Below, one piece after another: positions 46,186 to 58,100 of a stretch of DNA of 64,000 nt. Every line of letters starts with the position of its first letter. Within the stretch, counting starts at the first letter, position 1. The notes below the pieces were generated by a model. The model searched no databases. It saw nothing but the letters and a program-made list of their open reading frames with translations, and was not told where the DNA came from. The position numbers were made by a program, and so were the translations under genes. The DNA lies in the NCBI GenBank assembly GCA_037179515.1, contig JAXCGZ010000105.1, positions 81,001-145,000 on the forward strand, read 5' to 3'. This DNA comes from Halocaridina rubra. Its lineage: Eukaryota > Arthropoda > Malacostraca > Decapoda > Atyidae.

Positions 46186-49100
46186 CTATCTTTCTTTAAA
46201 TAAGTGGGACACCGGGACAGGCAAAAACTGCCCTAATCAATAAAGGCCCGGATACAAGAAAACACCAAGACGAAGAAAAAGAAACATGTTAAGGACAAAG
46301 CAGAGATGAGGTAATATCACACAGGAAAACGACAGACAGAAACAACAGTCAAAGTACAGAGGACCCTGAGATATGGAGAACTAGGCCCTGAGATGACAAT
46401 AGATCTGCTTTTTGAAGGATGATAGGTCATGAGACTTAGGGAAGACAAGGAGGGAGAGAGTTCCAGAGTCTGGAGGTAGATGGGAAGTAGCAGTCGCTGC
46501 ACCAACAAATCTGTGAGCTACAAATCTCCACACAGTACCTGTGAGATGAGGTCGCTTGGCGAGTGTTATGCGGCCTCGGCATTTTGGGAGGGATGCAACT
46601 CCCCAACTCATCAAAGCAGCGATGGAAGTAGTAGCGATATAAAAGAGAAAGGGAGGATACCTTATGGCAAAGAGAGAGAGAATCCAGATTAGAAGTAAGA
46701 GAAGAATCATTAATGAGTTTGACTGCCTTAGGTTCAATCCTATCAAGGAGCTAAGTATAAAAAGAAGCACCCTAGATGTGCGAGCAGTATTCTAAGCAGG
46801 GAAGGATAAGACCTTTATAAATTTTAAGTAGCTGTAAAGAGGAAAAGAAATGACGGAAACGTAACAATACCCCCAATTTTTTGGATGAAGATTTAGATAT
46901 TTCGATTATGTGATTCCTCCAAGACAAGTTAGAGGCTATGTGAATTCCTAATATGTTGAAAGAATTAAGAGGGTAAATTTCGTTACTTTTTAAGATAATA
47001 GGGTTATCAGGGGGAGAAGAAGACTCTGTGTCTTGGAGGTATTGAATTTAATTAAATTTTGAGTGCCCCACTCAGATACCCTCTACAAATCGGAGTTGAG
47101 AGTAGAAGAAAGAGTGATACGAGACTGATTACGAGTATAGATGAAAGTTGTTAAGAAAAGGCGGAGGAAAAGTGAAGGGTAGAGTCATCAGCAAAGGCAT
47201 GAAGAAGAAAGGAAGATGGGGATTGTAGAAGATCATTGATGAAGAGAAGGAACAGAGTAGGTGAAAGAACAGTACCCTGTGGAACACCACTGGTAACAGA
47301 GAAGGGGGTAGATGTCGCACCATCAACAACTATAGATAAAAAACGGTCAGTAAGAAAACTGGAAATCAGAGAACAGAAAGAAGGGGTAAAGCCATAAGCA
47401 GGGAGTGTGACCAACAGAGCCTTGTGCCAGACTCTTTCAAAAGCCTTAGAGATACTAAGGGAGACGACAAAGGATTCCCCATAGTTCCTCAGAGAAGATG
47501 ACAATACATGAGTAAGAAAGGACAGGAGGTCACCAGTTGATCTTGCCTTGCAGAAGCCGTACTGGTGATCAGAGATAAGTGAGTTAGATTGAGGGTGTTT
47601 CAGGAAGTGAGCATCGAGCAAAGTTTCGAAAACTCTAGCAATAGAGGAGGTTAGGGCAATAGGTCGGTAGTTTGAAGTAATAGAGCGATCACCCTTATTA
47701 GGAAAAAGTTTAACTAGAGCATGCTTCTAAGATGAAGGATAGATACCGGTTGACAGAATGAGGCAAAAAAGATGACAAAGCACGGGAGCCAATTCATCTG
47801 CAAACTCCTTAAGGAATCTTGCAGGGATACCATCGGGACCAGATGCCTTGTTCGTCTTTAGCGAGAGAAGAACCTTATGAACTTTGAGTGAAGAAAGGAT
47901 AAGGGAGGGCATAGGGTTAGAGAGGGGTAAAGATTGAGGAACTGGTGAGCTGGAATCATTTATAGAAGAGTTGGCAGAAAAATGAGAGCCAAAGAGAGTG
48001 GCTTTGTCAGTGGGAGAACAAGCTATAGAACCACCATAATGAATGAGATGGAGAAAGCTTGAGTTACAGAAGTTTTTGGAGAGGTTTTTGGCTAAGGAGC
48101 AGAAGCATTTGTCAGCGGGAGAGGAATTAAGATCATCAACTTTCCTTCTTATAAAGGAAGCCTTAGACTTTCGAATCTGAGCAGTACAGCGATTCCCTGC
48201 AGCAATAATATCAGAGTGATTTAAATCAGAAGGAGAGGTTTGGTAAGATTGGTGTGCCCAATTCCTTGCCTGGATAGCCATGGAGCAGGCAAGATCAAAC
48301 TAAGGTTTAGGGGGAGAGAAAGCTTCTGTAGAAGAGGGAATGTGTGCCTCCATTCCCGCGGTCATGATCTTGGCAACTTTTAGAGCTACCCGATCAGGGT
48401 TGCAGGACCGAAAGCAGTAGTCATCCCATAGGAAGTTAAGCAAATTTTCATGTTGGGTACACTCAAAGTGCCAAAGGTGGTGCTGAGTAGGATGGATTGG
48501 TGGAGGGGGAACAAAAATGGAAAAGACTGAGATCAGAGAGTGGTCAGATTTGTCAAGAGGGGAAGGCACAGAATAAGAGTAATGTGAAGGGTTAGAAATA
48601 AGAAATAGGTCAAGAGTGTTTGCTGCATGTTCATGATGATCAGGAACAGGAGTAGGATGTTTGATAATTTGCTCCAGATCATGAGTAATAGAGAAAGTAA
48701 GGGCCTCACTTCCTCCCACATCAGTGTGAGAAGAATTAAGCCACTCACTGTGGTGTACATTGAAGTCTCCAATGTAGAGAACTTTGGCATATGGGTGATA
48801 AGATAGCAAGGACTCGTGGCACGAGGACAGATATTCAGAGAAAGGCACAAACTCGGTAGAGTTTGGAGAACGGCAGCAGATGCAAAGGAAAATAGTGGTA
48901 GTGGAGAAATAGATTTTAAGCCAGAGAACATCAAAGTCAGGAGATTCAAGGTCCATGAGCCTCGCAGTAGGAGTGTTAGTGTTGCAGTAGGCACAGACCC
49001 CACCTTTGGAACGAAAACTAGCATACAGATTTTAGTGAAAGATTTGAAATGGGTCAGTGGAAGCATGTATAGACAGCTGGGTTTCAAACAGGAGGAGGAG

Positions 49101-49258
49101 GTTAGGGAGGAAAGTACCCAAGTGCTGTTCCACAGATGAAAGATTAGAGTTCAGCCCACGAAATATGGCACACATTCTACTCACTTTATATATGGCGAGC
49201 AACAGACATCGAGCCTGTTTGAGACGAGCAGGTGATATAAGCTGCAAAAATAAATAAA
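46186..49258 (-). mobile_element. CR1/Jockey-group LINE
   Basis: Read on the minus strand, the element starts near 49,258 inside or at the edge of Tigger C. It encodes an endonuclease and reverse transcriptase and ends with ctgtcccggtgtcccac plus an A-run at 46,150-46,200. Its 3' tail is the source type for the truncated tails at 12.2 and 31.2 kb. Several frameshifts are present. Confidence 0.75.
46381..49087 (-). pseudogene. Jockey/CR1-type ORF2, decayed
   Basis: The endonuclease part has VLYIGDFNVHHSEWLN (about 48,780) and DKSDHSLISVF (about 48,550), so GDFN and SDH are kept. The linker and early RT have KTNKASGPDGIPARFLKE (about 47,820). The RT core has motif A as VVSLSISKAFERVWH, where Ser replaces the usual catalytic Asp, and GVPQGTVLSPTLFLLFINDL. 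Motif C is HAFADDSTLHFS (about 47,190). The C-terminal part (46,381-46,770) has VFPKSHDLSSFKKQIYCHL. Frame breaks occur around 48,290, 47,720 and 47,150. It is inactive. Confidence 0.78.
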
Positions 49259-51300
49259 GCTACCATTAAAAGAATTAAAAACAACACTAGAAAATTTATC
49301 TTTTATACTTATGCAATGACTGAATATAATATTGCAGTATGATATTAAAAACATAACATAAAAATAGACATAAAAGATTACAGAGGTGTACTCACTCTAT
49401 GTACGATGGGCAACAGTCATACTGGGACGAGCGGGATGGCATTGACAAGGTGAGTTAAACGGTAGGAGAGGGAGGTGAAGAGGAGGAGGAATGGGGAGAG
49501 CTAACCCATGGTTGTGGTTCGAGTTCATACTGCTTAGATGTGCTTGACTGAGGGTCATCAATATCACCTTTTTTTTGGCTGAAAAGTAAGCATCAAAAGT
49601 TGCCTGCTGTGCAATCCTCCTCTTTTCTTTTAAAATTTCGTTATAGAAGGAAATATCTAAATATCATGCATAACTTTTCTGTATGTCACGCTTGCATGCT
49701 CTATATTGGGATTGTCCTTATCCAATATTTCCAAAACTCTCGATCAGGTGAAAAAATTTAGTCAATCGACTCACAGCGAGTGATTTCATGGGGCTAGCAG
49801 AATGTGCTGCTGCCTCAATTTCCTCCCTCTCCTGACGTTGTCGTTCATCTTCCATGTCCTCCAAATCCTTGGCAGTCAATTCCTCTATGTAGGAAGCAAG
49901 AAAGGCATCTACATCCTCCTCATCAATGTTGGTGAATCCTACACAATGTGCGAGCTGAACGCACTCAAGTCTTGTCTTTGACAGGCGATCATTTAGGTCA
50001 AAACCGCAGTCTTCTTTATATCTAGCTCTGAGAAATCGTCGGCCTCAGCTGCTCTCTCAAGGTCGCCCATGCTGACGTCAGTCTTACTGCTGAGATCTTT
50101 AAAAGAATGCTTGAGGCAGTGCAATTTCAGCATCTGCACTACCCCCTGGTCCATTGGTTGGAGTAAGGAAGTTGTATTTGGTGGCAGAAATACAACTTTG
50201 ATATTAGGATGAATATCGGTGATTGGCGGAGGATGGCATGGAGCATTATCTAAAATTAGAAGAATTTTGAAGGGTAAATCATGACTCTTGCAACAGACTT
50301 CTAACTCGTTTGGGAGACGTGTCAAGAAGTAATCTTTAAAGATACTCCCAGTCACTCATCCTTTCGGATTTGAATACCAGTGCACTGGAAGTAACTCTTT
50401 ATAGTAACCCTTTAGTGCAGGAGGGTTTTTTGAATGGTAAATCATTACCGGCTTCAGCTTCATGTCGCCCTCAGCGTTAGCACCAATCAGTAGGGTAAAA
50501 CGATCTTTTGCTACCTCATATCCTGAAGCACGTTTAACTCCATGGAAATATATATCCTTTCTGGCATTCACTTCCAGAATAAAGCAGTTTCGTCCTTATT
50601 GAAAATCTGCCTGGATGTATATCCCCCTTCCTCTATGGTGGCCTTTAATTTGTCTGGAACCGCTTTGCCACATCCATATCAGCTAATGCCCTTTCGCCTT
50701 GTAATTTTGGTTGCAGTAACCAAACCTACGTTGGAAATTAGAAAAACAACCAGAGCTAGCTGTAAAGGGTTTCACTTCTTCGCCTTCCACCTGGGATTTC
50801 AAATGTTCGTAAATATCACACGCTTTTTCCCCGATGATATTATACGGCAGGTTTGTTTGCTGTTTGTTCTTGATATTCATCCACATGCTTAGCATTTTTT
50901 TCATTTTCTCCATAATATCCGTTCGAGTATAAGAAGATTTAGCCGCAGTTAATCTAACACCAGCTTTGGCACTTTTGTTTATCGTGTCTGTATTATCACG
51001 GATAGTGTGCAGCGTGCTTTTCGAGAGATGCATCGCCCATTTAATGGTGCCATTACTCTCACCACGTTCATACCGGCCCAACACTTGAAGCTTGACTTCA
51101 AGGCTGATTGCCTTTCTGGCTCTTTTGGAAGTACTAGAAATACTTCCACAGTCTTTTCCTGGGCGTTTGCTGGCCATGATAGTATACTATAATCTGTAAA
51201 ACTTAAAAGAACTGAAAACACAAACACAGTTATAACAAGAGATATATCCACGCACTTAATGCATATCCACGTACACTTACCATTTTTTCCATTTTCTCCA
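49259..51300 (-). mobile_element. Tigger/pogo element C
   Basis: This element carries the best preserved transposase of the window. Its 3' flank (49,330-49,500: atgtacgatgggcaacagtc, aacggtaggagaggg) matches subterminal parts of E1 and E2, so this family is the probable autonomous parent of both. Its 3' terminus is missing where the LINE starts. Its 5' part passes into partly duplicated sequence at 51,283-51,425. Confidence 0.65.
49780..51177 (-). pseudogene. Tigger transposase (C), nearly readable
   Basis: It starts with ATG at 51,177 (MASKRPGKDCGS). Residues 20-60 form the psq-type HTH (ARKAISLEVKLQVLGRYERG) and about 85-150 the CENP-B-type DNA-binding part (IMEKMKKMLSMWM, QRRFGYCN). A stop and a frameshift lie at 50,575-50,690, where FNKDETALFWK is found in the alternative frame. 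The core follows: RASGYEVAKDRFTLLIGANA, LLILDNAPCHPPP and LLQPMDQGVVQMLKLHC. All three catalytic aspartates are present, in two frames. A TGA replaces a Trp codon at about 50,355. The C-terminus reaches about 49,780 with acidic EEDVDAFLASYIEEL. The transposase would act in the nucleus by cut-and-paste at TA; this copy cannot. Confidence 0.82.
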
Positions 51301-51425
51301 TAATATCCGATCGAGAAAATTAAAACTTGTTACTTACCATTTTTTTCCATTTTCTTCATAATATCTGATCGAGAATATGAAGACTTAGCCGCAGTTAAAT
51401 TAAAACCAGCTTTTGCACTTTAATT
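51283..51425 (-). repeat. Duplicated fragments of transposase C coding sequence
   Basis: Two more copies of ccattttctccataatatcc (51,290 and, as ttcttcataatatctg, 51,350) follow the one at about 50,898. The second continues with gacttagccgcagttaaa and ccagcttttgcacttt as in 50,935-50,970. The same segment is part of the array at 36.4-37.5 kb. Confidence 0.65.
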
Positions 51426-52575
51426 TATTTTTTCTGCATTTTTACGGAAAAGGTGAATATTAAGATGACAGCGACTCTTACTTTTAACAAAACAGTAAAG
51501 AGGGTCGTAACACCCCGCAATAAGATAATAGTGCGGATGGAATCTGCTTTGTCCCTATGGATTGCTAATTGCAGAAAGAAGAACATCAGCATAGACGCCA
51601 ATATCATAAAAACAAAGGCGAAGAAGCTGTATGAGACATTCACTACAAATGAACCCGACGATGACAGTGGCAACCGTGAGGAGGAGGAGAGAAGATTTGG
51701 AAGACCCACAACCAGGACTGTCCAGCGAATCTCCCACCGAGGAAACCATCGTTCTTTGCTAGCAAGGGATGGTTCTCCAAATTTCAAAAACGCTTTGGCC
51801 TGAAGAGCGTTTTGGTGCATGGCAAAGCTGCCTCTGCAGATACAGCTACAGCTGAAGATTATATGAACAACGACTTCAAGAAAATTATCGAGGAAGGCGG
51901 TTATGCTCCTGAGCAAGTGTTCAACATGGATGAGACTTGTTCGCCAGGGCATTTCGTGTGTAGAGGGCCTTGAACGCACGAATAATGCCTTGATCCATAA
52001 GCTAAATCAGTTATGTCATATTCGGTGGCAGGAACTCTACCTGAACACTGTCATAATGGAGATCAAATGCGTGGCCACCAGCATTATCCATCAACAGAAG
52101 GACTTTAAATTCAAGGCCCTTCTCCGCAAGATAAACTCTGACCTGAGGGATAAAGCATTGGTAAAACCAGTCCAATGTGAGGCTTTTCATGATCCAGACC
52201 TTAGGGTTATGCATCCAATACACTGGAAGCAGATTCTTGTTTTTATTCTCCAAAGCCCTAGGGTTCTTTTACTTGTAGATAAGCCCTGGCATTAACATAA
52301 AGCCCGCAGCATTCCCGCACATGATGAGGGTAACGCGGTCTTTGTGCGCTTTAAATCCAGTGGCTTTAGCTTCTTGAAAAGAAAAGTGCGAGACGGCATT
52401 CTCTTCCAAAATAACCCAGTGAAATGCATGGAAGAGGGAAAACTTTACTACTGCATTAGCATAGGTGGGTGATGTAGGGGCCTATTTAGGTGTGCTCCGA
52501 CTTACGCTGAAAATCAGGTTATATCACGTCTTGAGGAACAGAGCTCTGACATAAGTTGAGGACCCCCTGCATTTC
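51426..52575 (+). mobile_element. Tigger element D with inverted core
   Basis: The left part (51,450-51,935) and the right end (52,440-52,575, ending ataagttgaggaccccctgc) read on the + strand. The segment between about 51,940 and 52,430 encodes the DDE core on the - strand. The C-terminal part is deleted. The first HTH is also missing. Confidence 0.7.
51453..52430. pseudogene. Tigger transposase (D), split by an internal inversion
   Basis: On + : SALSLWIANCRKKNISIDAN (CENP-B-type domain, about 51,545-51,605) is followed by EEGGYAPEQVFNMDETC ending at about 51,940, so the first catalytic Asp is on this strand. On - : reading from 52,425, GLFWKRMPSRTF, then PVYWMHNPKVWI, VLLLMDNAGGHAFD, VEFLPPNMT and LMDQGIIRAFKALYTRNALAN down to about 51,945, so the second and third Asp lie on the other strand. 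The two halves are adjoining parts of one protein (DET then GLFWKRMP). This shows an inversion of about 490 bp within the gene. Confidence 0.75.
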
Positions 52576-52605
52576 AGCTTTCTCTTCTTTCCTCCTTTTG
52601 GGTAT

Positions 52606-53640
52606 CCCAAGTCAAGTCTTCTTCACTCTGGTTAGAAGATTTGTCTTGTTCTGTCCTGATGGCACAAAGACTAAACTCACCTGCAACCCAACCTCATTGA
52701 TCAATTCCCTCAACATCCCAAGGTGGCACTTTATAATGATTTCCGCAGCCCCCTTTGTATGTGCTCTGTTCTCTGCAGTCAAAACGCAGTTGACCCAGCC
52801 CAACACTATAGATGAATCAGTTCTAATCTCAACCTCTCACAAGTTTCACTTTAAAGCTAAATTAAGTTCTTTCAACACAGCATCCAGCTCTGTCATTTTA
52901 ATGTGAGTGTAGTCAGCTTTCTTCCTCAGCCATTCTCTGTTCTCAATTACAAAGCCACCCATCCCTAACATTACACTTGTCAATATACTACTTACATCAC
53001 ACCATACAACCCTCTCCAGTTTTCGAGCATACCACCTAACTCTTACCGGATCTTCACCTTTTAATCTTTCCACAACATCCCAGATCATCATCACTGTTTC
53101 CTTTCCGACTTCATCTTCCTATCTTATACCTTCTGCTCATCTCTTTATGTAACTGCGAGCCACCTGAAGCTACCCCACAATAGGATAGTGGCCAAATAAC
53201 TCTCTGTATACAGAGAAAAGCTTTCTCCTCCTCATTTTCTCCTTCACTTCTGAAATTCCGTTACTTCTTCTAAAAATAAGCCCACCCTTTGTATCTCTCT
53301 CAAATTTCAGGCCTAACACTGTCCCTCCATTCATTGGTTATGGTTGCATGGTGCTCTAATACTTCTGATGATGTTACCTCATTTACATTCACAACTATAT
53401 CATTAATATATGAATTTGCCGCCTCCTCTATCACTTTCTCTTTCCTCAAGACTGTCTTAAGGATCACTGTCATATTCAGGGTTCAGAACACAACCCTAAA
53501 GCCCAAACTTGCTAAGCAATAGGTTCTCCCTCCATATTTAGCTAGCTGGTACTTCCAAAACTTTTCTGCTATCATCAAGACTCTACCTCTAGCTAATAAA
53601 TCGTCCATACCCACTGACTCACTATCCTTTATCTGTAGAA
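52606..53640 (-). pseudogene. Gypsy-like pol remnant (reverse transcriptase/RNase H)
   Basis: On the minus strand, the frame at 53,460-53,300 includes SYINDIVVNVNEV, which fits a decayed YVDDI motif of RT. Further on come ELFGHYPIVG, MMIWDVVERLKGEDPVRVRW, and finally RTDSSIVLGWVNCVLTAENR and FVPSGQNKTNLLTRVKKT, the pattern of the RNase H domain of Ty3/gypsy-type polyproteins. Stops and frameshifts are frequent. No LTR, protease or integrase is seen. An LTR-retrotransposon relic is the simplest reading. Confidence 0.6.
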
Positions 53641-53643
53641 ATT

Positions 53644-54055
53644 TCATTGATATTCGGTCTGTAATCCAGTCACAAACCCTAACTTTACAGCTCTCTCAAA
53701 GCCATCTCCAATCCACCCAGCTAACCTACTTTTTTCATTAGCAAATATATCTACTTGTTCTCCTAACCACCGCACCCTTTTAAATCTTCTAAAAGCATCG
53801 AACATACCTTGTGCAAAAGCTTCTTTCAATCTACTCTTGATTATCAACATCTGATTGATCCCTTTCACCCATCTCCAGATACAGTGCTAATGCATCCCCT
53901 TCCAAAATCAAAGGTATAAAGCTAGCCAAATCTTTAATATCCGTCAATTTTGCCACAATTTCCACCTTCTTTAACCACACAACATCTCTCTCTCCATTAT
54001 ATGATTTCAGCATCTCGGCATGAACTTTATCATTTGGTGTCATAACATTCATTGG
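53644..54055 (-). pseudogene. Gypsy-like gag remnant
   Basis: From Met at 54,052 the minus strand encodes DVVWLKKVEIVAKLTDIKDL, ASFIPLILEGDALALYLEM and, in a second frame, GWIGDGFERAVKLGFVTGL. This is a helical capsid-like pattern as in gag of gypsy-type elements. It lies directly upstream of the pol remnant in the same orientation, which supports a single gag-pol element with an internal deletion. Confidence 0.55.
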
Positions 54056-54260
54056 CCTAGATGGTTAGTGAAATGAGAAATTGAATGGACAAAATTTAAT
54101 ACTGGTCCAGAAATAAAAGATATGAAGCACTAGTTTCAGGAGTCCACCATGAACAAGAAAAATCAACCTGAGTAACCAAAGAAGTCAAGAGAGCATCAGA
54201 CAAAATTCAACATGTTTTCCCAATAATTTCCTGGTCTCTCCTCTATCTCCCGCCAAAAAT
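54056..54260. other. Unassigned
   Basis: Short stretch between the gag remnant and the next LINE fragment; nothing recognised. Confidence 0.35.
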
Positions 54261-54264
54261 GCCT

Positions 54265-54988
54265 TTATGGGCATCTAACTCCATGAGCACTTTGCATACC
54301 TCTGTCTGAAAAGATGGTATTCTCTAATACCGGCCCATGAGCTCCTATCTCTGCAATCTGGGGGGTTGGGGTATTTTCTGCTGTAAATTTTTCACAGATC
54401 TCTTCATCTGTGTTCGTGATGCTTCCATCCGCTCTCTTTAGCTTCAAAACCTGTTCTTTTGGCCTTCAGTTTTCCTCTGATAAAGCTGTGGTAAAGTTTG
54501 GGATATTCTTTAGCATTCCTGGTGATATCCCTTTCAAAGTCTCTCTCTGCTTCTCTTCTTTTACTTAGGTAATCACTTCTTGCTGTTTTATAAGTCTGCC
54601 AGGCATTTATGCTTTTTCCCCTCCTATACCTTTTCCAGCATTTCTCTCTCCACTCCTTAGCTCTCTTACACTTATTATTGATCCATTTTTCTCTGGAATT
54701 AATAACTCCTATTTTGGTGGAAGGTATGCAGCAACCTACTTGATATCTTCCCATATTCCTCATATATGATGCCTTACATTTCTTGTACAGATTTGTTGTT
54801 AAATAAGGTCCTCCAGTCAATAACTGCAATAAGCTCAGCAACTTTGATGTAAGCTCCTTTTGGATAGTTCTCAGTGCCTCTGCTTTCAGGCAGAACATTT
54901 TCCAGTTGTCACTCTTCCCATTTGATGGTTCATACTCAATTTTTTCAATATCCAACACATTATCTGTGAATACTAAATCAAGCAGCAA
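54265..54988 (-). pseudogene. LINE fragment, end of endonuclease to RT linker
   Basis: The minus strand encodes LLDLVFTDNVLDIEKIEYEP, the typical end of a CR1-group endonuclease. A basic linker follows with INNKCKRAKEWREKCWKRYR and YPKLYHSFIRGKLKAK. After a frameshift near 54,430 comes LKRADGSITNTDEEICEKF, the segment before RT. RT itself is absent. Confidence 0.65.
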
Positions 54989-55139
54989 TGGCTCATACCC
55001 ATATTAATTAAACCTGCTGAACCTAATTGTGGTTTATATAGTACTCTGAAGGACCTTGAGGAAGGTTTTTATTTTAGTTCAGTAGTTGGTGTTTTTGTCA
55101 GCGGTGTGATAGGTATTAATAACTGAGGTGTCTTTTCCA
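54989..55139. other. Unassigned
   Basis: Nothing recognised before the 3' end of the next LINE. Confidence 0.3.
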
Positions 55140-58100
55140 CATAAATAACTACATACGTACACATACATATACAAGGCCTCATTCCTCTCGTAAGGGGGGG
55201 GTGGCCGAGCTAAGAAACACGCTTTCACCGCGATCCACACATACTTCAACTACTCCTTTTAGCTCCTTGGGGATAAAGGGTTGCCACATTTGCCCCCCTC
55301 CACCCTGCTTGGGTCATCCACAAGGTAGGCAGGCAAGGATATTCTACAATGTGGTACGACAGTTCAGCAACTCCCTTCACACCCGTCCATCACACTTCGC
55401 TGATCCAGCAGGTGCGAGAAATCTCTTTGGCCATGTCATCTATACACAATCTTCCTCCACTCATTCCTATCTCATGCAGACTCTTTTCCCTGCTCCATTG
55501 ACATTCCACGTACATTCAGTGCTCTTTTTACGCCATCTATCATCTCATTCTAGGTCATCCTCTTGTGCTAACTTAAACCGATTCTGCACTCCACACTCTC
55601 TTCATTATTTGTCCATCACTCATCCTTTCCATGTGTCCAAACCAACTCAATACTCTCTGATCTAAGCTATCTGACTGCTTCCTTTCAACACCTGTTCTTT
55701 CCCTGACATCCTCATTTCTCACTCTATCTATTCTAGATACACCAATCATACTTCTCAAACATCTCATCTCCATTACATTCAACTAGTTCTTTTCATCCTC
55801 TCTTGCATTTCAAGCCTCTGCTCCATACATTGCTGTCAGCACAATCACACCTTCATATATACTTCACCGTGCATTCATTCCCAAATATCTATTTTTCATT
55901 ATACTTTTCAATCCACCTAGACATTTACTTGCTTCCTTCACTCTATGACTTAGCTCTGCATCTACTCGTTCACTCCTTGATACATGCTGCCCCAAATACT
56001 TAAAACTCTCAACTTCTTCAGGCAACTCCCCATTAACTCCTGCATTCAGTCTGCCAACATTAATACTCCTCCTGCATCTCATGACTTTACTTTTACAAAT
56101 ATTCACCCTCAACTTCCTTCTTTCACACATCCTAACAAACTCTGTGGCCAAATTACTCACTTCATTCTCATTATCAGCCACCAGTACAGTATCATCTGCA
56201 AATAGCATCTGATTTAATTTCCATAACCTTCCATACTCACCCACTAGTTCCAAACCTCTATCCAATACTCTTTAATTTACTTCCATTACCTCTCCATCCA
56301 TGTACACATTAAACAACCATGTCGACAATACGCAACCTTGATGTAACCCTACATTCACCTCAGACCAATCAATCATACCATTCCCGACTCTCACACGTGC
56401 TGCACTATTCATGTAAAGACTCTTCACCGCTTTCAGCAAATTTTCACTTATTCCATACAGTCAAAACACACTCCACAAACCCTCTCTATGAGCCCTGCCA
56501 TACGTTTTCACTAAATAGTGCCCCTACCATTCTCCAAGAACTTCTCACACACCTGTCTTACCACAAACACCTGATCCACACATCCTCTTCCCCTCCTGAA
56601 CCCACACTGTTCTTCCCTAACTAATTTCTCGGTATCTTTCCTAGTTCTCTCGATTGACACTCTTCCATATACCTTACCAACTACACTCAACAAACTAATT
56701 CCTCTAAAAATACTACACTTATACTTACCTCCTTTCCTTTTGTAAAGTGGAACTACACATGCACTCCTCTGTTCAACTGGGGCCCTCCCTATACTGAAAC
56801 ATACATTCAACAACCTAGCTATCCATTCTACTAATGCCTCCCCATCTGTTGACAACCATTCAACATGACACCCATCTATTCTTGGTGTTTTAGCTGCTTT
56901 CATTGCTCTCAATGCCATATGTACTGCCTCATTTGTTATTTCCCTATCATTGTCATCACCTAACATTGGCATTCTCCATTCGTTTCCCACAGCCATAATC
57001 TCTGCCTCTCTGTCATTTTCCTCATTTAGCAGTTCCTTAAAATATTCAGCCCATCTCTCTTTCACCTTTATTTCATCTACTATCAATTGCCCAGCTACTC
57101 CTTTCTCCTTATCCCTACCGGACTCACCTTTCTTCACTCTTTTTACTTCCTTCCAAAACATCTTTTTGTTCCTTTCAAAATTCTCAGACAAGCATCTTCC
57201 CCACCTTACATCCACTTCTCTCTTTGCCTCCCTCACCTCATGCTTTGCTAACCTCCTCTATGTACAATACTTTTCATATGCCTCTACATTACCTACTTGC
57301 AACCATACCTCAAATGCCTGCTTATTTTCAGCCACTAATGCACTTACCTGCTTATTCCACCATTCATTACCTTTCCTTATACTTCCGCCAGTTAGTCTCC
57401 TTCCACACACTGCCTCAGCACACTGAAGTAACCCCATTCTTTTTCCACTCCCTTCTACATTTCTCTTTCACTACATTCCACACATTCCTTAGACTAGACT
57501 TGTATTCACAGTCTTTCTGTTTCTTATTCAATTCACTCAGTTTTAGCATCTCTCTTCCTCTCTTGCTTCTCCTCTCCCTCCACTTTTCTCCCACTCTCAC
57601 CCTACTTTCTACTAAGTAATGATCAGATATTCTACCACTAGCTCCTGTCAGTACATTCACATCCATTAGTGATCTGTCAACTACGCTACCATTATCTACT
57701 TTGACCCACGTATACTTGTGCACATCCTTCTTTTTATATACATTATTAGCAATCAACATCTTTCTCAGTACACATTTCTATCATTTTCTCTCCACTCTCA
57801 TTCCTACTAGGTGCTGCATACTTCCCAATTACACGATTCACTGGTTCATTCCCTACTCTAGCATTTAAATCTCCTATTAACACCACATTTACATTCATTT
57901 CCAAGCCTTCACACACTCATTCAATATCATCCAAAATTCTTCTCTTTCTTCCTCTCTTCTTTCACTGCCAGGGCCATATGTGCATACAAATGCCCAAACC
58001 TCTCATCCCAGTCTCATTCTAGCCACTATTATTCGAGATGCTACTTCCTTCCACTCCACCACACATTTATCTTTTCTCTTGCCAACAGAACAATGCTCTC

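Noticed and set aside
48533..49087. Second minus-strand frame overlapping the LINE endonuclease
   Set aside because: The frame at 48,300-48,956 has GDFN and SDH motifs. The overlapping frame has none beyond its first part before a frameshift.
56950..57619. Long + strand frames rich in Ser/Pro/Leu
   Set aside because: They are complements of the minus-strand RTE-like reverse transcriptase and linker.
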